Positions 18,470 to 27,349 are shown, numbered from the stretch's first letter. The stretch is 64,000 nucleotides of DNA from Thermogemmatispora tikiterensis (GCF_003268475.1 NZ_MCIF01000002.1:5152100-5216099); one strand, 5' to 3'. A program made the numbers and translations. The notes: a model not told the origin generated them from the letters alone.

Positions 18470-19732
18470 ATGGTGACAAAGCGCTTCTTGTTTGCCTGTA
18501 TACTCATCCTCCTGGCCGGTCTACCGATCCTTGCGGGCTGTGCGGGCAGCAGCACGAGTAGTAGCTCAGGTGGACTCAAGGCGGGGCCTGGCGTCGATCT
18601 CAATAAGAAGACGATCACGCTGGGCATCCTCTCGCCCTACTCGGGGCCGGTAGCCGGGCCGGTCGGCATCCCGATCGCCAATGGCGTCAAAGCCTTCTTC
18701 TATCACGTCAATGACCACGGTGGCATTAACGGCTTCAAAGTCCAGTTCATTGAACAGGATACGCAGTACAGCCCGCAGCTGGAGGTGCAGAAGTATAACC
18801 AGATTCGCAACCAGGTGCTGATGATCGCCGACAGCCTCGGGACGCAGCCTACCTTTGCCATTAAGGATCTGGCGGCTGCCGATCACATGCTGGTGTCGGC
18901 GGCGACGCTCTCATCGGCGCTGGCGCGGGAAAAGTATCTGATCCTCGTTGGCACACCTTACCGTCTGCAGGTGGAGAATGCTTTTGACTACGTTGTCAAT
19001 AAGCTCGGGGTCAAGAATCCCGCTACGGCCATCATCTACCAGAACGATGACTACGGCCAGGATGGGCTGACGGGCTACCGCGAGGCGGTCAGTGTCTACC
19101 ACCTGCATGACGTGGCCCAGGTCTCCTTTGCGGTCAATGATACCGATTTTACGGCCCAGGTGGCGCAGCTGAAGGCTTCCGGGGCAAAGTACGTCTTTAT
19201 GACAACGCTGCCGACGGCGACAGCGACCATTATCGCCACCGCCTACAAGCTGGGCTACAATCCGCAGTGGATTCTGCAAAGCCCGGCCTTCTCGATTCAG
19301 CTCCTGGCGGTGCCGGCGCTCAAGCCTCTGATCAGCCGGGCCTGGGTCGTGTCCCAGGGAGCGGCCTGGGGCGATACGAGTGTGCCGGGGATGGCGCAGA
19401 TGTTGCAGGACCAGGCCAAGTATTTCCCGAAGCAGCAGCCCGATGGCTACTTCGAGTTTGGCTATGCCGAGTCCTATGTGACCTACGCCATTCTGAAGAA
19501 GGCGATGGACAACGGTGACCTGACGCGCGATGGCCTCTTCCGGGCCTTCGAGTCGCTGCAGTCAGTGGATATGGGAGGTCTGCTGCCGCCCGCACACTAT
19601 GGCTCGACGCCTGATCAGCGTGTGCCAACGCGCGATTCTGTGATCTATCAGGTTGATGCTACGCAGCCTGCCGGCGTTAAGCCGATCTCGTCGGATTTCA
19701 CCGGGGTGGCCGCCCAACAGTCTCATTTCTAG
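18470..19732 (+). CDS. livK: Branched-chain amino-acid ABC transporter substrate-binding lipoprotein LivK-like
   Basis: This 420-residue receptor has a lipoprotein signal (MVTKRFLFACILILLAG then a lipobox ending LAGC), so the mature protein is lipid-anchored outside the membrane through that Cys. The periplasmic-binding-protein type I fold is shown by ITLGILSPYSGPVAGPVGIP, ANGVKAFFYHVNDHGGINGF, IIYQNDDYGQDGLTGYREAV and ATAYKLGYNP. The ATG at 18470 lies nine bases after GGGGG; an upstream TTG is less well placed. The ligand could be branched-chain amino acids or another amino acid or amide, as this family is broad. It is separated from livM by about 195 bases. Confidence 0.92.
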   Translation: MVTKRFLFACILILLAGLPILAGCAGSSTSSSSGGLKAGPGVDLNKKTITLGILSPYSGPVAGPVGIPIANGVKAFFYHVNDHGGINGFKVQFIEQDTQYSPQLEVQKYNQIRNQVLMIADSLGTQPTFAIKDLAAADHMLVSAATLSSALAREKYLILVGTPYRLQVENAFDYVVNKLGVKNPATAIIYQNDDYGQDGLTGYREAVSVYHLHDVAQVSFAVNDTDFTAQVAQLKASGAKYVFMTTLPTATATIIATAYKLGYNPQWILQSPAFSIQLLAVPALKPLISRAWVVSQGAAWGDTSVPGMAQMLQDQAKYFPKQQPDGYFEFGYAESYVTYAILKKAMDNGDLTRDGLFRAFESLQSVDMGGLLPPAHYGSTPDQRVPTRDSVIYQVDATQPAGVKPISSDFTGVAAQQSHF

Positions 19733-20423
19733 CCAGGCGTACTAGCTCGCTCCTTTTCTTCCCTGTCTGCCCTGGTGCGTGGTTGCTCATGACGACCGGC
19801 TGCCTTCTGCCTGTGGCCCCGCAGGATAAGGGGCAGCCGGTGAGCAACCCGGCTGAACAATGCTCCTGAATTGGGCCGGTACAGGCTGCTCCTCTGCCGT
19901 TCTCTCCGTACTCCCCGGCTCTTTCTTCTTCCTGTTTCTGCCCGCTGACTGCGTGACGGCTGTGTCCAACCTGGCCACTGGTGACACAGGCGTGCTCGCT
20001 GCGCTCCAGACCAGCAGTCCCCGGCTCACCTGGCCTGCTTCTTGCTCGCTTGCCTGACCCAACCGGTCTATTCGCTTGCACTTGCAGCGATGAATGTCAA
20101 CCCGGACACGTATATATTAAGTGGAAGCTATCAAGCTTCCTGCTCGGTGACCGACGCCGACTCTCTGGCCGAGCGGCGAAAAAAGACCCTGACTGGCTTG
20201 TCCCTTGCTGGCAGCGGTCTCGACGCTTCAGTGAGCGGAGTGAGGTCAATCAGAGTCTGGTTTTATCGCTTAATTATTGAAATTTATCGAATCTGGGTCT
20301 TCTGTTGAGCATTTCCTGATGCAATGGGAGATATACCCTCTGTTGCAGCAGGAGTGCGCCACACGTGCGGACTCTCTGCGTCCCGGGGCTGAGTGTTCTG
20401 CGAGAGAAGAGGGTTCATTGAGC
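19733..20423. other. 691-base gap after the liv operon
   Basis: It contains a long imperfect hairpin (19781-19849). The rest shows no frame with a good ribosome site. It becomes AT-rich from about 20080 and probably carries the promoter of the 67-residue peptide gene. Confidence 0.45.
19781..19849 (+). terminator. Long GC-rich hairpin after livK
   Basis: Two nested perfect nine-pair stems, GGTTGCTCA/TGAGCAACC outside and CCGGCTGCC/GGCAGCCGG inside, are interrupted by a six-base bulge (TGACGA) on one arm. It begins about 50 bases past the livK stop. No U run follows, so it may be a non-canonical terminator or a 3'-end stabiliser. Confidence 0.55.
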
Positions 20424-20627
20424 ATGGCGACTACAAGTGAGCTGAAAGAAATTATGCGTGAGCTTGAGCTGGTCGATATCGGCGATGCCGCCAGTTACCT
20501 CGGTGAGGAGGCGATGCCGCTGCAGGAGCTGCCCCACAACGAGCAACCGCAGTCGCTGCTTGAGCATGCTCCTGGTCATCCGGCGACCTGTACCTGTATC
20601 TTCTGTCAATTATTGCATGTCTTATAG
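20424..20627 (+). CDS. 67-residue Cys-containing small protein, possible modified-peptide precursor
   Basis: It starts at an ATG with GAGGG ten bases upstream. The first ~45 residues are acidic and helical (LKEIMRELELVDIGDAASYL, then GEEAMPLQELPHNEQ). The C-terminus HPATCTCIFCQLLHVL contains all three cysteines next to Thr residues. This leader/core split, acidic helix then short Cys/Thr-rich hydrophobic tail, is what ribosomally made modified peptides look like. No lanthionine synthetase, radical-SAM or cyclodehydratase gene is in the window. A plain small metal-binding protein is equally possible. A stem-loop follows at 20665. Confidence 0.55.
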   Translation: MATTSELKEIMRELELVDIGDAASYLGEEAMPLQELPHNEQPQSLLEHAPGHPATCTCIFCQLLHVL

Positions 20628-20664
20628 AGCAAAATAGCTGCTCCGCTTCAGCGCTTCACCTTGA

Positions 20665-20714
20665 CAACGGGGCACCGGCTGTGGCGACTCCCCACCACCA
20701 CCGGCGCCCCGTTG
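20665..20714. terminator. Inverted repeat between convergent genes
   Basis: CAACGGGGCACCGG and CCGGCGCCCCGTTG form a 14-pair stem with one mismatch around a 22-base loop. It sits between two convergent genes (stops at 20627 and 20760), consistent with a bidirectional terminator. No strong U run is present on either side. Confidence 0.6.
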
Positions 20715-20759
20715 CTCTATGTTCGACGGTCTCTGCTCCAGGCTGGCTGCTGCAGAACC

Positions 20760-21470
20760 TCAGTAGTGGGCTTCCAGCAGGATCTTGATGCGCCGCTCGG
20801 GATGGGGCATACCGCTGTTACGGATTTGGGTGACGACGGCCTCCAGGTCGTAGGGCACGCGACGAATCTCACCCTCCCAGTCGCTGCCTTGCCAGCTGAG
20901 AATACCGTAAGCGGCGCGCCGATCTCCATCGCGTGGCAGGCCGCAGCTGGCTACATCCAAGAGCAACAGCCGCCGCCAGCGTCGCTGATAAGCGATATGC
21001 AGATGGCCGAAGGCCAGGGCGCCGATCTCTTCATCCAGGTCACCGAGCAAGTGCTCCAGCTCCTGATCGGTGGCGTTAGGGGCGATGGCGTCCTCCAGAT
21101 TGCGCGGGTTGGCATGAACGACCAGGGCGTCGCTGCCGTTGGGATTAACCAGGCGATATGAGAAAGGCAGGTTGCGTAGATAGGCGATGCCCTCCGGTCC
21201 GATCTGCTCGCGCGTCCAGGCGACGGTACTCTGTTTTTTGCGCCCTTTCTCGGGGGCGGCGCTCACCACCTCCTCATCGACGTTGCCTTTGATGACCGGG
21301 CAGCCGAGTTGCTGGACAATGGTGAGCACCTCGCGCGGGCGGGGACCATTCAAGCAGAGGTCGCCGGCGATGACCAGCTGATCGATCGCCGGTTGGCGAT
21401 GCAGGTCTTCCAGCACGGCCTCCAGGGCCGCCTGATTCCCATGAATATCGGAGATAATGGCGATGCGCAT
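20760..21470 (-). CDS. Calcineurin-like metallophosphoesterase
   Basis: This 236-residue protein of the MPE superfamily has metal ligands in order: SDIHGN (D-x-H), AGDLCLNGP (GD), KGNVDEE (GN-D/E), VVHANPRN (H) and FGHLHIAYQRR (GH-x-H). These bind two metal ions for phosphoester hydrolysis. It is closest to the YfcE/Ap4A-hydrolase-like subgroup often annotated as DNA-repair-exonuclease or phosphodiesterase homologues. The substrate is unknown. It is transcribed away from the second phosphoesterase gene at 21672, and the two are related by superfamily. Confidence 0.85.
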   Translation of the reverse strand: MRIAIISDIHGNQAALEAVLEDLHRQPAIDQLVIAGDLCLNGPRPREVLTIVQQLGCPVIKGNVDEEVVSAAPEKGRKKQSTVAWTREQIGPEGIAYLRNLPFSYRLVNPNGSDALVVHANPRNLEDAIAPNATDQELEHLLGDLDEEIGALAFGHLHIAYQRRWRRLLLLDVASCGLPRDGDRRAAYGILSWQGSDWEGEIRRVPYDLEAVVTQIRNSGMPHPERRIKILLEAHY

Positions 21471-21671
21471 AGTGAATCTGCTATCCTCTCCTTAGAGCGA
21501 GCAACAAGAGCGGGCGATTCGTTGCCTGCCGGGTCAGGCAGCTGCCAGGTTCCAGGTTGGCTGCCACCTGCTGGCTTCTTGCCTGAGGTGGACCTGTCTG
21601 TCTCTGGCCTGGCCCGGCTCCCGCTCGTCATGGACCGACCGGCCTGTCTGCTGCAACGGAGGTAAGAGCCG

Positions 21672-22193
21672 ATGGAACACATCATCGGTGTCCTGGCGGA
21701 TACCCATATTCCGCGCTTCAAGGCCCTGCCCGAGGCCATCTGGCGTCATTTTGCCGATGTTGAGCTGATCATTCATGCGGGCGACCTCTCGGTGCTCTCC
21801 GTTATCAACGAGCTGGAGACCATCGCGCCCGTCGTAGCCGTGCAGGGCAACGTCGAGAGTGACGAAGTGCGGAGGGCGCTGCCCCTCAAACGCGAGCTGG
21901 TGATCGGCGGCTGTCGCATTGGTGTCGTCCATATCCTCAGCCCAGACAGCGCGCGCCGGCGGCGCAGTGAGGAGGAGGCGCGCCTGGAAGCGGCTCGCCG
22001 CGAGTTTCCGCAGGCGCGCTGCGTCATCTTCGGCCACACCCACGTTCCCTATCTGCGTCAACAAGATGGGCTGCTGCTCTTCAATCCCGGCAGCGCTACC
22101 GATCGGCGCAGTCAGCCAGCCTGTACGCTTGGCCGCCTCTACATTGAAGACGCCAGCGGCAGCCCGCGCGGGGAAATCATCCCTCTCACCTAG
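21672..22193 (+). CDS. YfcE/MJ0936-type phosphodiesterase
   Basis: This 173-residue compact metallophosphoesterase has ligands in ADTHIPRF, HAGDLSV, VQGNVESDE, VVHILSPDS and IFGHTHVPY, the pattern and length of YfcE and MJ0936. These enzymes hydrolyse phosphodiesters in vitro with Mn2+. GGAGG lies nine bases before the ATG. The sequence GSATDRRSQPACTLGRLYIE is the usual YfcE C-terminal strand. It is adjacent to and divergent from another metallophosphoesterase gene. Confidence 0.9.
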   Translation: MEHIIGVLADTHIPRFKALPEAIWRHFADVELIIHAGDLSVLSVINELETIAPVVAVQGNVESDEVRRALPLKRELVIGGCRIGVVHILSPDSARRRRSEEEARLEAARREFPQARCVIFGHTHVPYLRQQDGLLLFNPGSATDRRSQPACTLGRLYIEDASGSPRGEIIPLT

Positions 22194-22248
22194 CCGGCCT
22201 TCCAGCCTGGCGCCAAAGGCGGAACTGGCGCACGCCGAGTGGCGACGA

Positions 22249-23529
22249 TCAGCGGTGTGCTCGCAGCGCCTCCTGTCCTCCCAGATAGGGGCGCAGGGCT
22301 GCTGGAATGCGTACCGAGCCATCGGGCTGCTGGTGGTTCTCTAGCAACGGAATCAGAATGCGTGGCGAGGCGAGGGCCGTGTTATTGAGCGTGTGCACAA
22401 ACTTCACCTTGCCATCGCGATCACGATAGCGGATATTGACGCGCCGCGCCTGCCAGTCGTGGAAGTACGAGCAAGAATGTGTTTCCCGATAGCGGCCCTC
22501 GCTGGGAACCCAGCATTCCAGATCGTACATGCCGACCTTGCCATCGCCCATGTCGCCGGTGCAGACGTTAACCACGCGATAGGGGATCTCCAGAGCCTGA
22601 ACCAGCTCCTCGGCGTTGCGGATCAGCTGCTCGTGCCAGCGCACCGACTCCTCGTGTGAGGCTTCGCAGATCACATACTGTTCAACCTTGTTGAACTGAT
22701 GGACGCGGAAGACGCCGCGCGTATCCTTGCCATAGGTGCCGGCCTCCTTACGGAAGCAGGGGCAGAAGCCAACAAAGGTCAGAGGCAGCTCCTCGTAGCT
22801 GAGAATCTCGTCCTTGAACATGCCTGTAATCGAGACCTCAGCGGTCCCCACAAGGAAAGTATCCTCGCCCTCCAGGGCATAGACCTGGTCCCGTCCGCGC
22901 GGAAACTGGCCGTTGCCGATAAAGCAGAACTCGCGCGCCATCGCTGGCACGATCAGGGGCGTGAAGCCCTTAGCGGCAATGCGATCGAAAGCGAAGTGCA
23001 GGAGGGCCATTTCAAGGCGTGCGGCGTCGCCCTTGAGCACATAGCTGCGCGAGCCAGCGATTTTGGCCGCACGCTCCATGTCGACCAGGTCCAGCTTCTG
23101 CATCAGCGTGTAGTGGTCCAGCAGTGGAAAATCGAACTGCGGCTTCTCTCCCCAATAGCGCACCGGGACATTATCCTCCTCACTTGTGCCGACTGGGGCC
23201 GAGGGATCAGGAATCTGGGGTACCAGATAGAGCAGCTGCTGACGCTGCTCGGTAAGAGCCTCCAGCTGCGGCTCTAGCTCCTTGAGGCGAGCCGCCAGCT
23301 GTTTGCCCTCGGCGATGAGCGACTCGCGCAGCTCCTTATCTTTGCCTGCCTGTCCGATCCGTTTCGAGAGCTGGTTCTGTTCGGCTCGCAGCGTCTCGAC
23401 CTGATGTTGCAGCTCTAAGACCTGGCGATCAAGGGCCAGAAACTGGTCGACATCAAAATCGCTCTGCTTGAGGCGTACAGCCTCCTTGACAAGCTCGGGA
23501 TGATTGCGAATAAAGCCGAGATCCAGCAC
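22249..23529 (-). CDS. serS: Seryl-tRNA synthetase
   Basis: This 426-residue class II aminoacyl-tRNA synthetase has the N-terminal antiparallel coiled-coil arm that grips the long variable arm of tRNA-Ser (about residues 25-105, rich in Glu/Gln/Arg/Leu). It then has motif 2 (FRKEAGTYGKDTRGVFRVHQ) and motif 3 (NTALASPRILIPLLENHQ). The GTG at 23529 is selected because GGAGGG lies six bases upstream and the protein then begins VLDLGFIRNHPELV, the normal N-terminus. Expression is very likely controlled by the T-box leader immediately upstream. Confidence 0.97.
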   Translation of the reverse strand: MLDLGFIRNHPELVKEAVRLKQSDFDVDQFLALDRQVLELQHQVETLRAEQNQLSKRIGQAGKDKELRESLIAEGKQLAARLKELEPQLEALTEQRQQLLYLVPQIPDPSAPVGTSEEDNVPVRYWGEKPQFDFPLLDHYTLMQKLDLVDMERAAKIAGSRSYVLKGDAARLEMALLHFAFDRIAAKGFTPLIVPAMAREFCFIGNGQFPRGRDQVYALEGEDTFLVGTAEVSITGMFKDEILSYEELPLTFVGFCPCFRKEAGTYGKDTRGVFRVHQFNKVEQYVICEASHEESVRWHEQLIRNAEELVQALEIPYRVVNVCTGDMGDGKVGMYDLECWVPSEGRYRETHSCSYFHDWQARRVNIRYRDRDGKVKFVHTLNNTALASPRILIPLLENHQQPDGSVRIPAALRPYLGGQEALRAHR

Positions 23530-23726
23530 GAAAATCCCTCCTTCTGCTCTTCTCGTTCTCAAACTTGGGTCCTGGGCCTTGGTCTAGAGCAGGTCGCGTG
23601 CCAGCTCGCTGGCCGGGCGGGTCAGGTCATTGTGCTCCGTCCTGGCTGCAACGCGTGAGGAGCGACCAGAACCGGCCAGAGGGGCCACGGGCCTGGCAAC
23701 TGACCGCCTATAACGGTCCTGCAGCA

Positions 23727-23768
23727 ATAAAAAAAGCGTTATCGTCCACTGTGCAAGGACGACAACGC
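23727..23768 (-). terminator. T-box-controlled terminator upstream of serS
   Basis: The minus-strand RNA has GCGUUGUCGUCC, a nine-base loop and GGACGAUAACGC (12 pairs with one G-U), then seven U residues at 23729-23735. It lies just after the T-box motif, about 200 bases before the serS start. Its 5' arm follows the antiterminator region, as in other T-box attenuators. Confidence 0.88.
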
Positions 23769-24056
23769 TGGTTGCTGCGTCGATCGTGGTGCCACCTTTG
23801 TTCGGATGCTCTGTTGCTGGCCAGCCAGAGGGCAAAAGACCCCAGAGACTGGCTGCGTAGAGCCATCCCTCATTTGGCCTGTTAACGGAGGCCACCGCAA
23901 ACGCTCATCGCGTGGGCTCCCAGGTGGATTCCCTCATCCCCGGCGCTGCGTTGCACCAACCCGCAGCTCTCTCGCGCTCGCGGGCATGAGGTACTTGTCC
24001 TGTTCTTCGCCTTTACTCAATGGTTGTGTTATTGCTCGTTGCTGCTCCGCTTCTGG
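23769..24056 (-). promoter_or_regulatory. T-box riboswitch leader of serS (tRNA-Ser sensing)
   Basis: The T-box core AAAGGUGGCACCACG (23785-23799) matches the family consensus for the antiterminator bulge. The bulge UGGC would pair with the GCCA end of uncharged tRNA, and tRNA-Ser has G as its discriminator base. Further upstream in the leader are ACAAGUACC (an AGUA-like element) and GCGAGAGAGCUGCGGG with the AGAGA motif of stem I. A candidate specifier UCC (serine) lies at 23926-23928 in GGAAUCCACC, followed by the usual A. Uncharged tRNA-Ser would stabilise the antiterminator and switch on serS. Confidence 0.88.
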
Positions 24057-24062
24057 TACGAT

Positions 24063-24092
24063 AGGATAGCAGAGGCGCAGGAGCTCTGTCAA
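24063..24092 (-). promoter_or_regulatory. serS promoter
   Basis: On the minus strand TTGACA (24087-24092), an 18-base spacer and TATCCT (24063-24068) form a good vegetative promoter. Transcription would start near 24056 and enter the T-box leader. Confidence 0.72.
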
Positions 24093-24203
24093 CCATGCCG
24101 GGACTGGGGGAGTCGGGTTGACGAGGTGGACAGGCAAAGCGCTCCGGCTCCGGCCTGGTGGCCACAGCCTGTCTGACTGATCCCAGACCATAACGCTGGC
24201 GGC

Positions 24204-25199
24204 TCACTCGTGAAGGACCCAGACCTGGGCATTGCTGAACTGAGCAACACAGGGCAGCTGATCATCGATGGCGGCCACGCCGATCGCCCCCGCTGAGAGC
24301 GTATGGTCATGAACGCTCCCCACCGCCTGCTCATTGACATAGAGCACGATGGTATCCTGGCTGGCCAGTACACTCAGAATATTCGTCTGCGTCAGGCCGC
24401 TGCTGATCGCTGGACTGAAGCCGGTCAGCAGAGTTTGGGCCGTTTGGCCCTGGTAGAGATCGAGGGCGAACGAGCCATTGATACTCACGCGGAACAGATA
24501 GTAGCTCTGACCATCGGCGCTGGCGCGGAAGAGCAGGCCAGCCTCCTGGCCACTGGTGATCGTCAGCTGGACCTCGTAGACAAACTGGCTGAACTTGGTG
24601 CTGTGGGCCAGGCAGGGCTGTAACAACCCCGCATGGCCGGCCCTCGCCTCGTAGGCGCCGTTGTTGAAGAAGCAGCCGGTCCCGGCATCGCTGAAACCCT
24701 GGTCCCAGCTGTGAGACTCGTCAGGAGTGCTCAGATCGTCGCTAAAATCTGGGTGGCCCTGGGTAATCTGGCTGAGGCGCTCGTCGTAGGTGGTAGCCGT
24801 TGCCGTGAGCTGGCTGGTCTGAGCCGTTGCCAGACTCTGGGCCGTGGCAGTCGCATAAATAGCTGCCTGCTGGGTTGCCAGACTCTGGGCCGTGCCGGCG
24901 GCCTGGGCGCTGGCGCTGGCCAGGACATAGCCTGTGGCCTGGGCGCGTGCTGTGGCCTGGGCTTGGAGCACAGCCGTGGCCTGCCCTGTGGTCAGCATCA
25001 CCAACAGAACCGTGCTCGCCAGTAGCAGCAGGGCGGCGAGCGAGCCATAGAGCCACCACTGGCCGCGTGAGAGTCCAGCAGGCCGCTGCTGGAAAGAGAC
25101 TGGCTCTGCAGCAGGCACTTTCACGAGCGCCGTTGTCTCAGCCTGCTCTTTCACCTCTGCCGGTCTTTCTGCGGACTCCTCGCTGCCCTCCATCGTCAT
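24204..25199 (-). CDS. Membrane-anchored concanavalin-like protein, paralogue A
   Basis: This 331-residue protein is the smallest of three tandem relatives. A cytoplasmic N-terminus rich in Glu is followed by a membrane helix (about 49-70), a 65-residue stalk of Ala/Thr/Gln repeats (ATARAQATG, TAQSLATQQAAIYATATAQ), and a C-terminal 180-residue jelly-roll. That domain carries GLLFRASADGQSYYLFRVS, ILSVLASQDTIVLYVNEQ and GAIGVAAIDDQ, as in LamG/DUF1080-type sugar-binding folds. Unlike its siblings it lacks an N-terminal zinc ribbon. The ATG at 25199 has AGGAGG six bases upstream; an alternative ATG at 25286 with a weaker site would add 29 residues. A binding or adhesion role outside the cell is inferred. 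Confidence 0.72.
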   Translation of the reverse strand: MTMEGSEESAERPAEVKEQAETTALVKVPAAEPVSFQQRPAGLSRGQWWLYGSLAALLLLASTVLLVMLTTGQATAVLQAQATARAQATGYVLASASAQAAGTAQSLATQQAAIYATATAQSLATAQTSQLTATATTYDERLSQITQGHPDFSDDLSTPDESHSWDQGFSDAGTGCFFNNGAYEARAGHAGLLQPCLAHSTKFSQFVYEVQLTITSGQEAGLLFRASADGQSYYLFRVSINGSFALDLYQGQTAQTLLTGFSPAISSGLTQTNILSVLASQDTIVLYVNEQAVGSVHDHTLSAGAIGVAAIDDQLPCVAQFSNAQVWVLHE

Positions 25200-25340
25200 T
25201 GGCTCCCTCCTGTGAACCGGCAGCTGCTCCGGCTCTGGACCGTTGACGCTTAACTGCGGGTGGCTCGATTGCTGCTTTCCGGGCATAGATAGCGCTCCCT
25301 CGCTTGACGGTAAGCTCCTCTCCTTGTGCTCCTCTCTGCT

Positions 25341-25349
25341 ACTATAGCA
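25341..25349 (-). promoter_or_regulatory. Candidate extended -10 promoter for paralogue A
   Basis: The minus strand reads TGCTATAGT, an extended -10 box, about 55 bases before the alternative start at 25286. There is no clear -35 box. It lies within the 398-base gap that otherwise shows nothing. Confidence 0.4.
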
Positions 25350-25597
25350 TGGACGCTGCTTGCAAGACTAGCCAGTGGTTGAACCTGGCAAGACGGCGAT
25401 AGGTTGGGGTTGAAGCTCTGTCGCACCTCAAAAGGAGACGACCAGGCGGGAGAGAAGAGAGCGGGAGAGCTGGCAGTCTCGGAGACGGCAGGACAGAGTG
25501 TCTCCCATCCCCGTGTTGGCCAGCGTCCCTGCACTTGGATCTGCGGCCCTGATCTGTTCTCAGCAGCTGGTCTGCTTCTTCCCGCCTTGAGGGCTTC

Positions 25598-27349
25598 CTA
25601 CAGTTGCCAGATTCTTGCGTTCTGAAAGGCCGCATCGGCGGAAATGTTGCCAGAGTTCAGGGCAATGAGGGCGACCATGCCGCTCGTCAGCGTGTTATCG
25701 TGGACCGTAGAGAGGTAGTGCTGATTCACGAACAGCATGAGTGTATCTTCCTGGGCGATGACGGTCAATGTATTGCTCTCGCCGAGACTGGCGTTAATGG
25801 CAGGGCTGACACCCTCGGAGAGATAGCTCACATTTCCGTTGCTGACCTTACTCAGCAGGTAGGCGCCGCTGGGGCTGATCGTGAAGCTATAGAAACTACG
25901 CGCGCCCTCATTGAGCCGGAAGACGAGGCCCCCCATTGTCTGGAGACCGCTCTTGTCGCCCTTGACCATCGTCATATCGACCTGGAAGGCCAGATTATGG
26001 TACGTCAGGGCGTTAGCCGCACAGGCCCAGGCTGGGGTACTGGTTGTAGTCAGAATGTGCAGGGCGCCATTGCTGAACTGGCAGCCACTGCCGTCGTTAT
26101 TGCGTGTATCGTCCCAGTTGCTGGCACTCTGACTGGCCAGCGAGTCATTCACCTGGGGTGTCTGCGCCGTGATATAGCTATAGAAGGCCAAGGGATTGCT
26201 CTGCAGCGCAGTCACCGTTGCTGTGGCATGAGCTCGGGCGACGGCAGTGGCCGTCTGCTGGCTGAGGGCCAGGGCTGTCGCGCTCTGGGCTGTGGCCGTG
26301 GCGGCGGCGTGCTCCTGACCTGGGCGGATGACTCCGAGGTAGACGACGCTTCCCAGCAAGATCATGACACAGATCAATAGAATGGCCAGAATGAGCAGCA
26401 GCGTAGATCTCCCTCCTCTGGTCTGGCCTGGGGCGGAGGGAGCAGAAGGGAAGATCGGGCCTGGTCCTGGCGCCCCTGGGGCTACTGGCTGTGGATACGG
26501 CGGCCAGCCGGCTTGCCCCTGTTGGGGGAAGGCAACGCCACCCTCTCTGGTAGTGCCCACCCCTGGCGTCAGGCCAGGCGAGAAGGATGCAAAAGGATAG
26601 CCAGGCTGGACGGGGCCAGCGGGGCTGGAAGATCCTGGTTGCGGAGCTACCGCGGGTGGATAGCCCGGTGGCGTTGAGAGGCCGCTCTGGCTGATCTGAC
26701 CGGGGGGCTGAGGCGGCGAACCTGCGGCTGGTGGCTGCGCGGGCAGCGTCCCCGAAATCGGAAACTGAGCTGGTGGCTGCGCAGGCGCGGGCGAGGCTGG
26801 AAGGGCAGTGCTCAGGCCGGGGTAGGAAGGAGTGCTGGCTCCGGCTCCAGTAGGCGGCATCCAACCGTAGCTAGTGGCCGCCTCCTGCGGAGGCAGCACT
26901 GGCGTTAAATTGCTGGGGCTGGGAGCTGGCGAGGACGTCGGAGCTGACGCCGGTCCACTGGAAGGCCCATCCGCCGGGGGCGCGCCCGCTTCGGCACTGG
27001 CCCGAGGGCGCTCGCTCTCCATGCCAGGCGTCTGAGCCTCTCTCGGCTGAGCAGCTGCTCCCCCCTCGGAGCTGGCTGGCGGTGTCTGCAGTTGCTGCCA
27101 GCGTGAAGGCGCACGCAGCGTAGGCTCGCTATAGGGCGCGCGCAACGTGCGCTCACTGTCCTCAACGCCGGTCGCTTCCCTGCTCTCGGGGCGGGACTGA
27201 ATCAGCGTATCGTCCGGGCTGCCGAACGTACTCGGTGGCGGGGTCTGCTCCTTCTCTGGCTCCAGCACATTGTAAGGAGTAGGAGCGCCGCAGGAGGGAC
27301 AGATCCGTGCCCCAGCGGGCAACTCGGCCTTGCAAATCTGGCATTGCAT
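25598..27349 (-). CDS. Zinc-ribbon, Pro-rich, membrane-anchored concanavalin-like protein, paralogue B
   Basis: The protein has 583 residues. In order it has a zinc ribbon (Cys3, Cys6, Cys17, Cys20), some 300 residues of Pro/Ala/Ser/Gly-rich low-complexity linker, a membrane helix (LLLILAILLICVMILLGSVV), an Ala/Thr stalk (AAATATAQSATALALSQQTA), then the same jelly-roll as paralogue A (GLVFRLNEGARSFYSFTISP, ANALTYHNLAFQVDMTMV). The ATG at 27349 follows GAGGAGG. The ribbon and linker would be cytoplasmic and the jelly-roll outside. No catalytic residues were seen. The zinc-ribbon-plus-linker arrangement occurs in several proteins of this window and is probably a lineage trait. Confidence 0.75.
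   Translation of the reverse strand: MQCQICKAELPAGARICPSCGAPTPYNVLEPEKEQTPPPSTFGSPDDTLIQSRPESREATGVEDSERTLRAPYSEPTLRAPSRWQQLQTPPASSEGGAAAQPREAQTPGMESERPRASAEAGAPPADGPSSGPASAPTSSPAPSPSNLTPVLPPQEAATSYGWMPPTGAGASTPSYPGLSTALPASPAPAQPPAQFPISGTLPAQPPAAGSPPQPPGQISQSGLSTPPGYPPAVAPQPGSSSPAGPVQPGYPFASFSPGLTPGVGTTREGGVAFPQQGQAGWPPYPQPVAPGAPGPGPIFPSAPSAPGQTRGGRSTLLLILAILLICVMILLGSVVYLGVIRPGQEHAAATATAQSATALALSQQTATAVARAHATATVTALQSNPLAFYSYITAQTPQVNDSLASQSASNWDDTRNNDGSGCQFSNGALHILTTTSTPAWACAANALTYHNLAFQVDMTMVKGDKSGLQTMGGLVFRLNEGARSFYSFTISPSGAYLLSKVSNGNVSYLSEGVSPAINASLGESNTLTVIAQEDTLMLFVNQHYLSTVHDNTLTSGMVALIALNSGNISADAAFQNARIWQL

Noticed and set aside
20042..20308. An 88-residue plus-strand frame in the gap after livK
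   Set aside because: It has no ribosome-binding site, no domain-like composition, and crosses AT-rich non-coding sequence.
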